Notes: a model not told the origin generated them from the letters alone. Numbered from the stretch's first letter, positions 7,778 to 16,381 are shown. The stretch: 64,000 bases of DNA from Henriciella sp. (GCA_013214545.1 JABSQB010000008.1:1-64000), one strand, 5' to 3'. Translations and numbers: made by a program.

Positions 7778-9522
7778 TTCGAGAACCGTTCGATCACGAC
7801 GCGGCGATTCAGCTGCTCGGCGACTTCATCGGCTGTTTCGATGGCGAGATCTTCCTCGCCATAGCCGATCGTCGTGATCACAGCGGGATCGACACCGTTC
7901 TCGATGAACCAGTCACGGATGAGGTTGGCGAAGCGAATGGTCTGAACCCGGTTCACTGCGTCGGATCCGGCCGTGTCATTGTAAGCGCTGATGGTCAGGG
8001 CTTCGATCACGCCATCATCCTGGAGCACTTGCTGCAGCACCGCTTCATACGGGCTGAGATCGAGCGATTCATAGTCTATGACATAGAATGTGGTCTCGAT
8101 CGGCAGAGACTGCGCTTCGAGCATAGGCTCGGGTTCGACTTCGGGCGGCGCCGATGGCGGGGGCAGGGCGAGGCCGCGATCAGACGGCGGAGGTGGCGAC
8201 TCTTCGGGAAGCGCGCCGCCGACCTCGAGCTCTGACTCCGGGAGTGCGCCCGCCGGAAATGCGGTGCGATGCAGGGTGCAGGCCTCTGTCTCAGGCTCGA
8301 TCGATGAATTGACCCGGTAATATTGATCCCCATCCGGAAGACCGCCATAGCGGGCGATTTCGAGGGCGCGGTCCTGCGGCTGCGTCTCGCCAATCGTGCA
8401 CATCATGTCCCAGAGAATAGTCGGATTGTCGGAATAGTAATTGTGGCCAATTCCGAACAGCTGCGTGGTCACAGCCGTAGCGTCGATGGTCTCATAATTC
8501 TGAGAGTCGCGAATATAGGGCTTGTCCGTATCTGTATCGCCGAGGCGCTTGGCCTGATTGAGCACGTTGGATGCGAACAGGGCGCGATCAGTGTCTGAAG
8601 TGTAAATCGTGACATTGGCGTCGAGATTGTCGAACATGCCATTCGCTGCCGCAAACACATCGCGCTCAACATCAGCGGCGACCAGCAGGATCCGAAACTC
8701 CAGGTCATCGCGTTCATGGCGGACGAGATAGTCGCGGGCATAGTCCTCCAGCGCCTTGGTCAGAACGCGGTTGCCCATGGAATGCGCGATAATATTGATC
8801 CGGTCGACATCGAGATCTTCTGTGATCAGGTCGAGGAATTCTTCGAGATAGGGTGCAGAATCAATCGAACGGTCGCGGTCGCCCCGATAATCCTCGATCG
8901 ACACTTCGCCCGCAGATGGCCAGCTATAGAGGACCGGAATGCCGACATCATAAGCCTCATCGCGAGACAGATCGTTCGAGAGCTGAGCGGCGCGCACCAG
9001 GGCTTCGTCGAACTTCACGTTGAACCCGTGCACGAACAGCAAAATGGCGTCGGATCCGTCATAATAGATCGCGTCCTGCAGCGTCGCCATGAAGGTTTCG
9101 CGGCCGCTCGTCGTGATCCGCGTCAGGAAGACATATTCGGCCAGCCGGTCCGCGTCGCGTGGCACCTGGCCCTGCACATGCGGGGTTTCCCCGCGTTCGC
9201 GCGAACCGCCATCCTCGATCAGCTTAGGCAGCCAGACATCCGCGCGACCGAGGCGCAGCTCGCCGCTATTCTCGCCAGTGCCTTCGAAGACATCCGTCGT
9301 GTCCGCGGTCAGGGTCGCGTCGCCCATATCCAGCGTTCGGTTGGTGCCGTACCAGACGCGCACGCAATCGATCTGGCGGTTCAGATTGCTTTCAGAGACG
9401 AGCTGCGTGCAGTCCATGCCGAAACTTGGGTGCCGGATCACCAGCGGGCGATTCATCCACCACCAGGCCGCCGCGCCGCCAACGCCAATAACGATCAGAA
9501 TGCCGAGAATCCACTTGAGCAC
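7774..9522 (-). CDS. Membrane-anchored alpha/beta hydrolase (DUF900-like) fused to OmpA C-terminal domain
   Basis: A GTG start at 9522 is preceded by GGGAGG six bases upstream, far better than any ATG further up. The 582 aa protein has an N-terminal TM helix (residues 3-23) and an alpha/beta hydrolase domain typical of DUF900 proteins: LLFVHGFNVKF near 161-171 and the nucleophile elbow AHSMG with Ser248. A Pro-rich linker spans about 430-470, and an OmpA-like peptidoglycan-binding domain forms the C-terminus (ISAYNDTAGSDAVN, GYGEEDLA, LNRRVVIE). The enzyme is thus probably periplasmic and tethered both to the membrane and to peptidoglycan. Its stop overlaps that of the TIR gene by CTAG. Substrate unknown. 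Confidence 0.9.
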   Translation of the reverse strand: MLKWILGILIVIGVGGAAAWWWMNRPLVIRHPSFGMDCTQLVSESNLNRQIDCVRVWYGTNRTLDMGDATLTADTTDVFEGTGENSGELRLGRADVWLPKLIEDGGSRERGETPHVQGQVPRDADRLAEYVFLTRITTSGRETFMATLQDAIYYDGSDAILLFVHGFNVKFDEALVRAAQLSNDLSRDEAYDVGIPVLYSWPSAGEVSIEDYRGDRDRSIDSAPYLEEFLDLITEDLDVDRINIIAHSMGNRVLTKALEDYARDYLVRHERDDLEFRILLVAADVERDVFAAANGMFDNLDANVTIYTSDTDRALFASNVLNQAKRLGDTDTDKPYIRDSQNYETIDATAVTTQLFGIGHNYYSDNPTILWDMMCTIGETQPQDRALEIARYGGLPDGDQYYRVNSSIEPETEACTLHRTAFPAGALPESELEVGGALPEESPPPPSDRGLALPPPSAPPEVEPEPMLEAQSLPIETTFYVIDYESLDLSPYEAVLQQVLQDDGVIEALTISAYNDTAGSDAVNRVQTIRFANLIRDWFIENGVDPAVITTIGYGEEDLAIETADEVAEQLNRRVVIERFSN

Positions 9523-9671
9523 GCGACACCTCCCAATACTCCACTCAAGGCTTTGTACATCAGATTTGGCGGTCAAAACAAGCTGGAGCTCAGTCGGAAT
9601 GCCAGCGGCTTTCGCAATCTGCCGAAATGCGCCTATATCGCTTCGAACCCTAATCAATCAGAGCTCGCCTT

Positions 9672-11534
9672 ATGTCCGATCTACTGCTTCTCGCCTTCAT
9701 TCTCTTGTGCGCCGGAATCATTGCGGTTCCCATCGCAACCCGCCTGAAGCTGGGGTCCGTTTTGGGCTATCTGATCGCGGGAATCTGTATCAGCCCATTG
9801 CTCGGCCTATTGGATGTCGATGTCATCGCCCTGCAGCATTTTGCTGAGTTCGGCGTCGTCATGATGCTGTTCCTGGTCGGGATGGAGCTGGAGCCGAAAC
9901 TGCTCTGGCAGATGCGCAATCGCCTGATGGGGCTTGGCGGCGGACAGGTCCTGATGACCATGCTTCTGGCCATGTCCGTGGCGATGGCATTCGGGCAATC
10001 CTGGAATACAGCCCTGATTATAGGCATGATTTTGTCGCTTTCCTCGACCGCAATTGTGCTGCAGACCCTGAACGAGAAGGGCCTGATGAAAAGCGATGGC
10101 GGGCAGGCGAGCTTTTCCGTGCTCCTGTTTCAGGACATCGCCTTCATTCCGATGCTGGCCATCATTCCGCTGCTCGCATTTCCTGAGGTCGCCAATCTGA
10201 CGGCAGGCGGCGGCGATGAGCACAGCCTCAGCCTGGTTGAAAACCTGAATGGCTGGCAGACCATGCTGGTTACGGTCGGCGCGATTGCGGTGGTGATCCT
10301 CGGCGGAAACTACCTGACCCGGCCGCTCTTCCGGTTCGTCGCCGGGGCAAAGCTGCGGGAGCTGTTTACGGCAACGGCCCTGCTCATGGTGATCGGGATC
10401 GCGCTGCTGATGACACTCGTGGGCCTGTCGCCGGCGCTCGGCACCTTCCTCGCCGGTGTTGTGCTCGCCAATTCAGAATACAAGCACGAGCTGGAATCCG
10501 ATATTGATCCGTTCCGAGGGCTCTTGCTTGGCCTGTTCTTCATCACGGTTGGCGCAGGGATCGATTTCCAGCTTCTATCTGATCAGTTTGGTCTGGTGAT
10601 CACGATGACCGTCGGGCTGATGCTGCTCAAGGCGTTCGTCCTGTTCCTGCTCGGTACCGCATTCAAGATCCGTGGAGCGCAGCGCTGGTTGTTCACGCTG
10701 GGCGTGGCGCAAGCGGGCGAGTTCGGGTTCGTCCTGCTCGCCTTTACCACATCCAACGGGATTATCCCTGATGCGGTGGCCAGCCTGCTGCTGCTGGTTG
10801 TGGCGCTATCCATGCTGATCACGCCGCTGCTCTTCATTCTGTATGATCAGATTGTCGCCAGCCGCTATTCCAAGGGTCAGGAGCGCGAAGCTGACGCGAT
10901 TACCGAAGACAATGGCATTATCATTGCCGGGCGCGGCCGTATTGGCGGCATTGTCGACCGCATGCTGCGGACGGCGGGCTATACCTCCACCGTGATCGAT
11001 TACAGCTCGAAGCAGCTCGATATCCTGCGCGCCTACGGCATCAGCCATGCCTATTTCGGCGATGCGACCCGACCCGACCTGTTGCATGCAGCCGGGATCG
11101 ACAAAGCCAAGCTGCTGATCGTTACCATTGATGACAAGCATCAGATCACCGAGCTGGTCTCCTACGCCGTACGCAATTACCCCAATCTGCACGTCATCGC
11201 GCGCGCCGTAGACCGGCATCACACGTACGAGCTGTGGGCCCATGGCTGCCGCGACATTATTCGCGAAACCTATGACAGCTCGCTCAGAATTGGTCGCTCA
11301 GCCTATGAGGCGATGGGCGTTCCCCGGGAAGCGGCGGATGAGATGAAAATGGCGTTCCACGAGATGGACCAGCAATCCATGATCGAGGTCGCAGACGTCT
11401 ACGACATGGATATCCCGGCCCACGAGAACGAAGCCTATGTCAATCGCATCCGCGAGCGGGCTGAGTCCTGGGAAGCGGATCTGAACGCACGCATGATGGA
11501 GATCATGGCGGACGACGAGCCGGAAAAGGCCTGA
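9672..11534 (+). CDS. Kef-type K+/H+ antiporter with RCK/TrkA-N domain
   Basis: A 620 aa CPA2 transporter. About twelve hydrophobic helices span residues 5-385, with hallmarks LLLFMVGMELEPK-like (here MLFLVGMELEPKLLW), SLSSTAIVLQTL and the FLAGVVLANSEYKHELESDI loop. A Rossmann RCK_N domain starts near 415 with IIIAGRGRIGG (GxGxxG) and continues FGDATRPDLLHAAGI, as in KefB/KefC. Such proteins exchange K+ for H+ and in enterobacteria are gated by glutathione adducts; whether gating is the same here is unknown. The C-terminal RCK_C portion is replaced by a charged tail. No ancillary KefF/KefG gene is adjacent. Confidence 0.94.
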   Translation: MSDLLLLAFILLCAGIIAVPIATRLKLGSVLGYLIAGICISPLLGLLDVDVIALQHFAEFGVVMMLFLVGMELEPKLLWQMRNRLMGLGGGQVLMTMLLAMSVAMAFGQSWNTALIIGMILSLSSTAIVLQTLNEKGLMKSDGGQASFSVLLFQDIAFIPMLAIIPLLAFPEVANLTAGGGDEHSLSLVENLNGWQTMLVTVGAIAVVILGGNYLTRPLFRFVAGAKLRELFTATALLMVIGIALLMTLVGLSPALGTFLAGVVLANSEYKHELESDIDPFRGLLLGLFFITVGAGIDFQLLSDQFGLVITMTVGLMLLKAFVLFLLGTAFKIRGAQRWLFTLGVAQAGEFGFVLLAFTTSNGIIPDAVASLLLLVVALSMLITPLLFILYDQIVASRYSKGQEREADAITEDNGIIIAGRGRIGGIVDRMLRTAGYTSTVIDYSSKQLDILRAYGISHAYFGDATRPDLLHAAGIDKAKLLIVTIDDKHQITELVSYAVRNYPNLHVIARAVDRHHTYELWAHGCRDIIRETYDSSLRIGRSAYEAMGVPREAADEMKMAFHEMDQQSMIEVADVYDMDIPAHENEAYVNRIRERAESWEADLNARMMEIMADDEPEKA

Positions 11535-11542
11535 TCCACGCG

Positions 11543-11594
11543 CGTCAATTTTGGTTGACGATCTGAAGTCGCCCATGCCTAATTGAGGCATGGG
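11543..11594 (+). promoter_or_regulatory. Two inverted repeats; the second covers the start codon of the next gene
   Basis: CGTCAA (11543-11548) and TTGACG (11555-11560) form an inverted repeat with a six-base spacer. CCCATGCC (11572-11579) and GGCATGGG (11587-11594) form a perfect eight-base stem with a seven-base loop, and the ATG at 11590 plus the GAGG just before it lie in the distal arm. If the stem forms in the mRNA it would hide the ribosome binding site. Confidence 0.5.
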
Positions 11595-12594
11595 GCTGTT
11601 TCAAAAACTTGGACAAGCTGTGACACGCAGCGGGGCGCGGGTTCTGAGCTGGCGAAAGCACCCGCGGATCGTCGCCGTATCGGCCGTGACCGCTGCGATG
11701 TTCGGAGGGCTCGGCTTTATTCTGGATGTGGCCAGCGTTTCGTCTCTGGTGTTCGGCAAGAAGGACGCCAAGGCAATTCAGAGTGCCGAACCACCCAAGA
11801 CCCTGCGCGTCAATTACATGCGCACCTTTGGCGGACTGAGAACAAACGCCTTGATGCTGGCGATTCATGAAGGTGGTTTTCGAGAAGGGTCGGTCAACGA
11901 GATTTCAGGGACTCTCTCACAGAGCGGCAGTAGCATCGAGGGCGGACTGCCGAAATTCTTTGGGACCTGGGAACACAGGGATATCGCACCATTGAAAAAC
12001 CCGCTCTGGGACACGCTCACGAACCTCGCTGAGAGCTTTGACAGATTCTACGTTCCTGTTTTTCCGTATGAAGACCTCGTCCAGCGGGAAAACTGCGCGC
12101 ATCATCTTTATCTCTACAGTGAGGTTGATTTTCTCGGCATGGACGACTGCGGGGACTTCGAGACCATGGAGCTGAAAACGGGATTTCTATTCGCCATTTT
12201 CGACGTCCCCGGCGAAGCGGATCTGGGCAAGATTGAGCTGACCCTGATAGAAGCGGCGGGAGAAACAAATCGCGACGTCTGGTCGTCATATTCAGACGAT
12301 GAACTCACCGCTTTCTGCGCCGATGCAACGACAAATCGCCTTGAGGTGCTGGGCTTCCAGGATGCGGTTATCTCCCGCAAGGTGATCCCATTTGCAGAGG
12401 CGGACGCGTCCTTCCTTTGGCCGCTGGCGGCCTATCTTGTCGACGAAAATGATCCTTTTTCAGGCGAGCTTCTGAGCGCGTATCACTTGCCGGCGTGCCT
12501 GTCCGTTGAGGGCGGCGCGCCGACCCCTATTCGCGCGCCCTTGCGGGGCGCTGCAAACACGGTCGAAATCCCCTATGGCTGGTACTATCAGTAA
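11590..12594 (+). CDS. Hypothetical membrane-anchored protein (334 aa)
   Basis: No family recognised. A basic N-terminus (residues 1-26) precedes one hydrophobic helix at about 27-50 (VAVSAVTAAMFGGLGFIL), with the remaining 280 residues soluble and probably periplasmic by the positive-inside rule. The soluble part has paired cysteines (for example CAHH near 177 and DDC near 192) and aromatic-rich beta-like stretches (FLFAIFDVPGEADLGKIELTL). It stands alone after the kef gene, from which it is separated by 55 bases holding two inverted repeats. The start codon sits inside a hairpin. Codon use looks slightly less GC-biased than the neighbours. Confidence 0.7.
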   Translation: MGLFQKLGQAVTRSGARVLSWRKHPRIVAVSAVTAAMFGGLGFILDVASVSSLVFGKKDAKAIQSAEPPKTLRVNYMRTFGGLRTNALMLAIHEGGFREGSVNEISGTLSQSGSSIEGGLPKFFGTWEHRDIAPLKNPLWDTLTNLAESFDRFYVPVFPYEDLVQRENCAHHLYLYSEVDFLGMDDCGDFETMELKTGFLFAIFDVPGEADLGKIELTLIEAAGETNRDVWSSYSDDELTAFCADATTNRLEVLGFQDAVISRKVIPFAEADASFLWPLAAYLVDENDPFSGELLSAYHLPACLSVEGGAPTPIRAPLRGAANTVEIPYGWYYQ

Positions 12595-12613
12595 GGCGCG
12601 GCCAAGATTGTGG

Positions 12614-12643
12614 TTGACCTTCGAGCAAGAAGTCGCGTATAGC
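12614..12643 (+). promoter_or_regulatory. Putative sigma-70 promoter
   Basis: TTGACC at 12614-12619 and TATAGC at 12638-12643, separated by 18 bases. It would give a roughly 155-base 5' leader before the gene at 12806. The leader contains small inverted repeats (CCTC/GAGG near 12650 and ACGAA/TTCGT near 12676) but no leader ORF that I trust. Confidence 0.45.
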
Positions 12644-12805
12644 GCCGCCTCGGTTGAGGCACCGGCCGCTCGCTGAACGAATTTCGTTCGTGGTGAAGAC
12701 CTCCTGGGATGTCCCAGCCTTTCGCAGACCATTTCACATCCGGTCTGGCGGCAATGCGAGCCCCGCCCTTTACAAGACCAAAAGGATTTGTGGAAGGTAA
12801 CTGTG

Positions 12806-13246
12806 ATGACACAGCACATTTATACGCGCGTGCAGGCGAAAGCCCGGGCGCGTAAATTGAAGACCGAAAGCGCCGGAGCGCTAACCTATGGCGCAGCCCT
12901 TGAGCAGGTCGCGCATGAGATGGGCTTTCGCGACTGGAACACCGCCTCTGCGCGCGTGTCGAACGAACCGGAAGCCTGCTGGCAGATCGGCGAGCGGGTG
13001 AGCGGCGCGTATCTCAAACGCCCGTTCCGCGGCCGCGTGCATGCGGTGCGCGAGCTGCAGGATGGCGCTGGTTATGAGTTGACTCTGCACTTTGACGAGC
13101 CGGTCGATGTGGTCGACTGGGACAGTTTCTCTGCGCTGCGCCAACGGGTGACCGCCTATGTCTCGCCGGAGGGCATATCCTGGACCAAAACCAGCGACGG
13201 AATCCCGCACCTGACGGTGGCGCGGGAAAGCGCTTTTATGGTTTAG
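12806..13246 (+). CDS. Glyoxalase-superfamily-related small protein
   Basis: A 146 aa protein. The first half, with LKTESAGALTYGAALEQVAHEMGFRDWNTASAR at roughly residues 15-48, is the recurring N-terminal segment found in a group of proteins annotated as glyoxalase-superfamily, where a short helical module ends in GFRDWNT. The remainder looks like a small beta-rich domain with VDVVDWDSF and PHLTVARESAF. No enzymatic function can be assigned. The ATG at 12806 follows GGAAGG by eight bases; a TTG six codons upstream is less likely. It lies next to the repeat-flanked GIY-YIG gene but reads toward it. Confidence 0.7.
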   Translation: MTQHIYTRVQAKARARKLKTESAGALTYGAALEQVAHEMGFRDWNTASARVSNEPEACWQIGERVSGAYLKRPFRGRVHAVRELQDGAGYELTLHFDEPVDVVDWDSFSALRQRVTAYVSPEGISWTKTSDGIPHLTVARESAFMV

Positions 13247-13263
13247 ATTCAGTCCCGGGGTCC

Positions 13264-13290
13264 CTCGTCCTTCGACAGGCTCAGGATGAG
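13264..13290 (-). repeat. REP-like 27-base element, copy 1
   Basis: Reads CTCGTCCTTCGACAGG followed by CTCAGGATGAG. It is an imperfect palindrome (CTCGTCCT against AGGATGAG) and is the reverse complement of copies 2 and 3 apart from one or two substitutions. The TGA stop codon of the GIY-YIG gene and its last two codons lie inside this copy. Strand is set relative to copy 2, taken as plus. Confidence 0.9.
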
Positions 13291-13607
13291 GGATCCCTTT
13301 TGGCTGATCTAGATTTCGACATTCGGCTGATCTCTGCGTAGTCACCCGTGATGAGAGCTCGCTTCTTTGCGCGTGACCAGCCCTTTAGCTGTCTCTCGCG
13401 CGCGACAGCTTCGTCATATCGCGAGAAATGCTCCGCCCAAACGAGTGCGACTGGCCTGCGGGAATAGGTCCATGCAGATTTGCGATATCCCGTATTGTGC
13501 TCCTCAACACGGACATCTAGGTCATCACCGCGATAGGAGCCCACATAAAAGGCCCCATCCGCGCATTCCAACATGTACACGAACGCCCCCTCGAGCAATC
13601 CGTTCAT
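13281..13607 (-). CDS. Single-domain GIY-YIG nuclease family protein
   Basis: 108 aa, the usual size of free-standing GIY-YIG proteins of the UvrC-N/COG2827 type. The motifs are FVYMLECADGAFYVGSYRG (VYM and YVG in place of GIY and YIG), a DLDVRVEEHNTG segment with the conserved Arg, and EAVARERQLKGWSRAKKRAL, which contains the conserved Glu and a basic helix. The protein is expected to bind and perhaps nick DNA. The gene is framed by inverted 27-base repeats: one starts 12 bases upstream of the ATG and supplies a GAGGA that could act as SD; the other contains the stop codon. This arrangement suggests the gene moves or persists together with the repeats. Confidence 0.88.
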   Translation of the reverse strand: MNGLLEGAFVYMLECADGAFYVGSYRGDDLDVRVEEHNTGYRKSAWTYSRRPVALVWAEHFSRYDEAVARERQLKGWSRAKKRALITGDYAEISRMSKSRSAKRDPSS

Positions 13608-13618
13608 GCCTAGAAGTC

Positions 13619-13645
13619 CTCATCCTGAGCTTGTCGAAGGACGAG
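13619..13645 (+). repeat. REP-like 27-base element, copy 2
   Basis: Reads CTCATCCTGAGCTTG followed by TCGAAGGACGAG, inverted relative to copy 1, on the other side of the GIY-YIG gene. It lies 12 bases upstream of that gene's start codon. Confidence 0.9.
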
Positions 13646-13671
13646 GGCGGGCTTGAAATATTGCAATGAAA

Positions 13672-15990
13672 TCAGACCTTTTCAGGCTTGCCTTTGCCAG
13701 GCGTTTTTGGCTTTCGCTTGGTCGGTTTGTCCTCGACATATTTGAAGGTCAGTTCGTCCTTCTTCTTGTCGTGGCCAATCTTCACCGTGCCGCCCTTGGC
13801 GAGTTTGCCGAACAGCAGTTCCTCGGCCATCGGCTTCTTCACATGCTCGGAGATCACCCGCGCCAGCGGACGAGCGCCGAATTCGGCGTCGAAGCCGCGC
13901 TTGGCGAGCCAGTCGCGTGCCCCGGCAGCCAGCTCGATCGTGACATTGCGATCGGCGAGCTGAACTTCCAGTTGCAGGACGAACTTCTCGACCACGCGCT
14001 CGATGATCTCTGGTGTCAGGCCACCGAAAGTGATGACCGCATCCAGACGGTTTCGGAATTCCGGCGTGAACAGACGCTTCAGCGCCTCTTCCTGCTCGTC
14101 ATCCTTGCGTCCGCGGCCAAAGCCAATCGAGTTTTTGGCGGCGTCAGAGGCGCCGGCATTCGTCGTCATGACCAAAATGACATTGCGGAAGTCGACTTTG
14201 CGGCCATTCGCATCGGTCAGCGTGCCATTGTCCATGACCTGAAGCAGGACATTGAACAGGTCAGGGTGGGCTTTCTCGATCTCGTCGAGCAGAACCACAG
14301 AGTGAGGATGCTGCATCACCGCATCCGTGAGCAGGCCGCCCTCATCATAGCCAACATAGCCGGGAGGCGCACCGATCAGACGAGAGATCGAGTGGCGTTC
14401 CATATATTCCGACATGTCGAAGCGGTGCAGTTCGACGCCCAGAATAGAGGCGAGTTGACGCGTGACCTCGGTCTTACCGACCCCGGTTGGACCGGTGAAC
14501 AGGTAAGAGCCAATCGGCTTGTTCGGCTCACGCAGCCCGGCGCGCGACAGCTTGATCGCACTCGACAGGGCGTCGATCGCCTGATCCTGGCCATAAACAA
14601 CGCGCTTGAGGTCGGCTTCGAGCGATTTGATCGCCTGCGCATCGTCCTTCGACACCTGTTTGGGGGGGATGCGGGCAATCTTGGCCACGATAGCTTCGAT
14701 TTCCTTCACGCCAATGGTCTTGCGACGCTTGCTTTCCGGCACCAGCCACTGAGTTGCCCCGGCTTCATCGATCACGTCGATAGCCTTGTCCGGCAGTTTG
14801 CGGTCGGTCATGTAGCGGGCCGACAATTCAACGGCGGCGCGGATGGCGTCATTGGTGTAGCGCAGGCCGTGGAAATCCTCGAAGGTCGACTTGAGGCCGG
14901 TCAGAATCTTCACAGCGTCTTCGACATTCGGTTCGACCACATCGATTTTGCGGAACCGGCGCGACAGCGCGCGGTCTTTTTCAAAGTGCTGCTTGTATTC
15001 TTTGAACGTGGTTGAGCCCATGCAGCGGACTTCACCATTCTGAAGCGCGGGCTTGAGCAGGTTGGACGCATCCATGGCGCCGCCGGAGGTGGCGCCTGCA
15101 CCGATAATGGTGTGGATCTCGTCAATGAAGAGAATGCCTTTTTCTTGCTCGCCAATTTCTTTCATGACCGCTTTCAGGCGTTCTTCGAAGTCGCCGCGAT
15201 AGCGTGTGCCGGCGAGCAGGGCACCCATGTCGAGCGCCCAGATCACGGCATCGTCGAGGATTTCCGGAACTTCGCCATTGACGATCATTCGGGCGAGACC
15301 CTCTGCGATCGCGGTCTTACCCACGCCAGGGTCACCGACCAGGATCGGATTATTCTTGGCGCGGCGGCAAAGCACTTCGATGCAGCGTTCAATCTCCAGC
15401 TGGCGACCGATCAGCGGATCAATTTTGCCTTGCTTGGCTTTTTCATTGAGGTTGACGCAATAGGCATCCAGCGCCTCGCTCTGCGGGGCGTTTGGCGGGG
15501 CCTCTTCCTGTTCGGCGCCGCGCGGTGTCGTCGGGCGGTTCTGGCCCGGCACTTTAGAGACGCCGTGGCTGACATAATTGACCGCGTCATAGCGGGTCAT
15601 GTCCTGTTCTTGCAGGAAGTAGGTCGCGTGGCTTTCGCGCTCTGAGAAAATCGAGATCAGGATGTTGGCACCCGACACTTCGTCTCGGCCTGAGCTTTCA
15701 ACGTGCAGAACGGCGCGCTGAACCACACGCTGAAAGGCGGCGGTCGGCTGCACGCGGCCAGACGGATTATCGGTGATCAGGCTGGACAGATCTTCGTCGA
15801 TATATTGCTCCAGCGCCTGCTTCAGCGAAGCGATGTCGACCTTGCAGGCGCTCATCACTTCGATGGCGTCTTCATCCTCGGTGAGGGCGAGCAGCAAATG
15901 CTCCAGTGTCGCATATTCGTGCTGACGCTCACCTGCTGCAGTCAGGGCGCGTTCCAGGGCATTTTCGAGGCTAGGGGTTAAGCTTGGCAT
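13672..15990 (-). CDS. clpA: ATP-dependent Clp protease ATP-binding subunit ClpA
   Basis: 772 aa. Two Clp_N repeats (about 1-145) are followed by AAA domain 1 with Walker A GDPGVGKTAIAEG and Walker B ILFIDEIHTIIGAG, and AAA domain 2 with Walker A GPTGVGKTEVTRQ, Walker B VVLLDEIEKAHPD and the GYVGYDEGG pore-loop region. There is no ClpB-type coiled-coil middle domain. A Gly-Phe-Gly segment (NSIGFGRG) near residue 620 matches the ClpP-binding loop region. ClpA unfolds substrates for ClpP; clpS lies directly upstream, 13 bases away, so the two form an adaptor-unfoldase operon. The C-terminus is a basic KRKPKTPGKGKPEKV tail. Confidence 0.97.
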   Translation of the reverse strand: MPSLTPSLENALERALTAAGERQHEYATLEHLLLALTEDEDAIEVMSACKVDIASLKQALEQYIDEDLSSLITDNPSGRVQPTAAFQRVVQRAVLHVESSGRDEVSGANILISIFSERESHATYFLQEQDMTRYDAVNYVSHGVSKVPGQNRPTTPRGAEQEEAPPNAPQSEALDAYCVNLNEKAKQGKIDPLIGRQLEIERCIEVLCRRAKNNPILVGDPGVGKTAIAEGLARMIVNGEVPEILDDAVIWALDMGALLAGTRYRGDFEERLKAVMKEIGEQEKGILFIDEIHTIIGAGATSGGAMDASNLLKPALQNGEVRCMGSTTFKEYKQHFEKDRALSRRFRKIDVVEPNVEDAVKILTGLKSTFEDFHGLRYTNDAIRAAVELSARYMTDRKLPDKAIDVIDEAGATQWLVPESKRRKTIGVKEIEAIVAKIARIPPKQVSKDDAQAIKSLEADLKRVVYGQDQAIDALSSAIKLSRAGLREPNKPIGSYLFTGPTGVGKTEVTRQLASILGVELHRFDMSEYMERHSISRLIGAPPGYVGYDEGGLLTDAVMQHPHSVVLLDEIEKAHPDLFNVLLQVMDNGTLTDANGRKVDFRNVILVMTTNAGASDAAKNSIGFGRGRKDDEQEEALKRLFTPEFRNRLDAVITFGGLTPEIIERVVEKFVLQLEVQLADRNVTIELAAGARDWLAKRGFDAEFGARPLARVISEHVKKPMAEELLFGKLAKGGTVKIGHDKKKDELTFKYVEDKPTKRKPKTPGKGKPEKV

Positions 15991-16003
15991 TTTTTGTTTT
16001 CTC

Positions 16004-16381
16004 CTAGTCCTCTTTTTCCATCGTACATTGCAGGGGGTGTTCGTTGCGGCGGGCCATATCCATCACCTGGGCAACTTTCGTCTCGGCGACCTCATAGGTG
16101 TAGACGCCGCAAACACCGACGCCTTTCTGGTGAACATGCAGCATAATCCGAGTCGCCTGTTCGCGGCTCTTGCCGAAAAAGCGCTCCAGGATCAGGACCA
16201 CGAACTCCATCGGCGTGTAGTCATCATTCAGAATCAGCACCCGATACATGCTCGGCTTCTTGGTGCGGACACGGGTTTTGGTGGCAATTCCCAGGCCACC
16301 TTCGTCTCCTCCATCAGGGCCTGAAGGGCCTTGCGGTCCTTCTGGATCTGAGAGTGTGATGCGGTCGATTCTGATAGACAT
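16004..16381 (-). CDS. clpS: ClpS, N-end rule adaptor of ClpAP
   Basis: 125 aa. The core after residue 35 is typical: [24 protein letters not shown] contains the [10 protein letters not shown] substrate-pocket motif, and [21 protein letters not shown] holds the conserved HxxGxGxCGxY motif. ClpS binds N-degron substrates through a hydrophobic pocket and hands them to ClpA. The first 35 residues are a low-complexity Gly/Pro/Asp extension. Placement immediately before clpA supports cotranscription. Confidence 0.97.
   Translation of the reverse strand: MSIRIDRITLSDPEGPQGPSGPDGGDEGGLGIATKTRVRTKKPSMYRVLILNDDYTPMEFVVLILERFFGKSREQATRIMLHVHQKGVGVCGVYTYEVAETKVAQVMDMARRNEHPLQCTMEKED

Noticed and set aside
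13666-15015. A 449-codon plus-strand frame opposite clpA
   Set aside because: Mirror of clpA codons; no motifs, no ribosome site.
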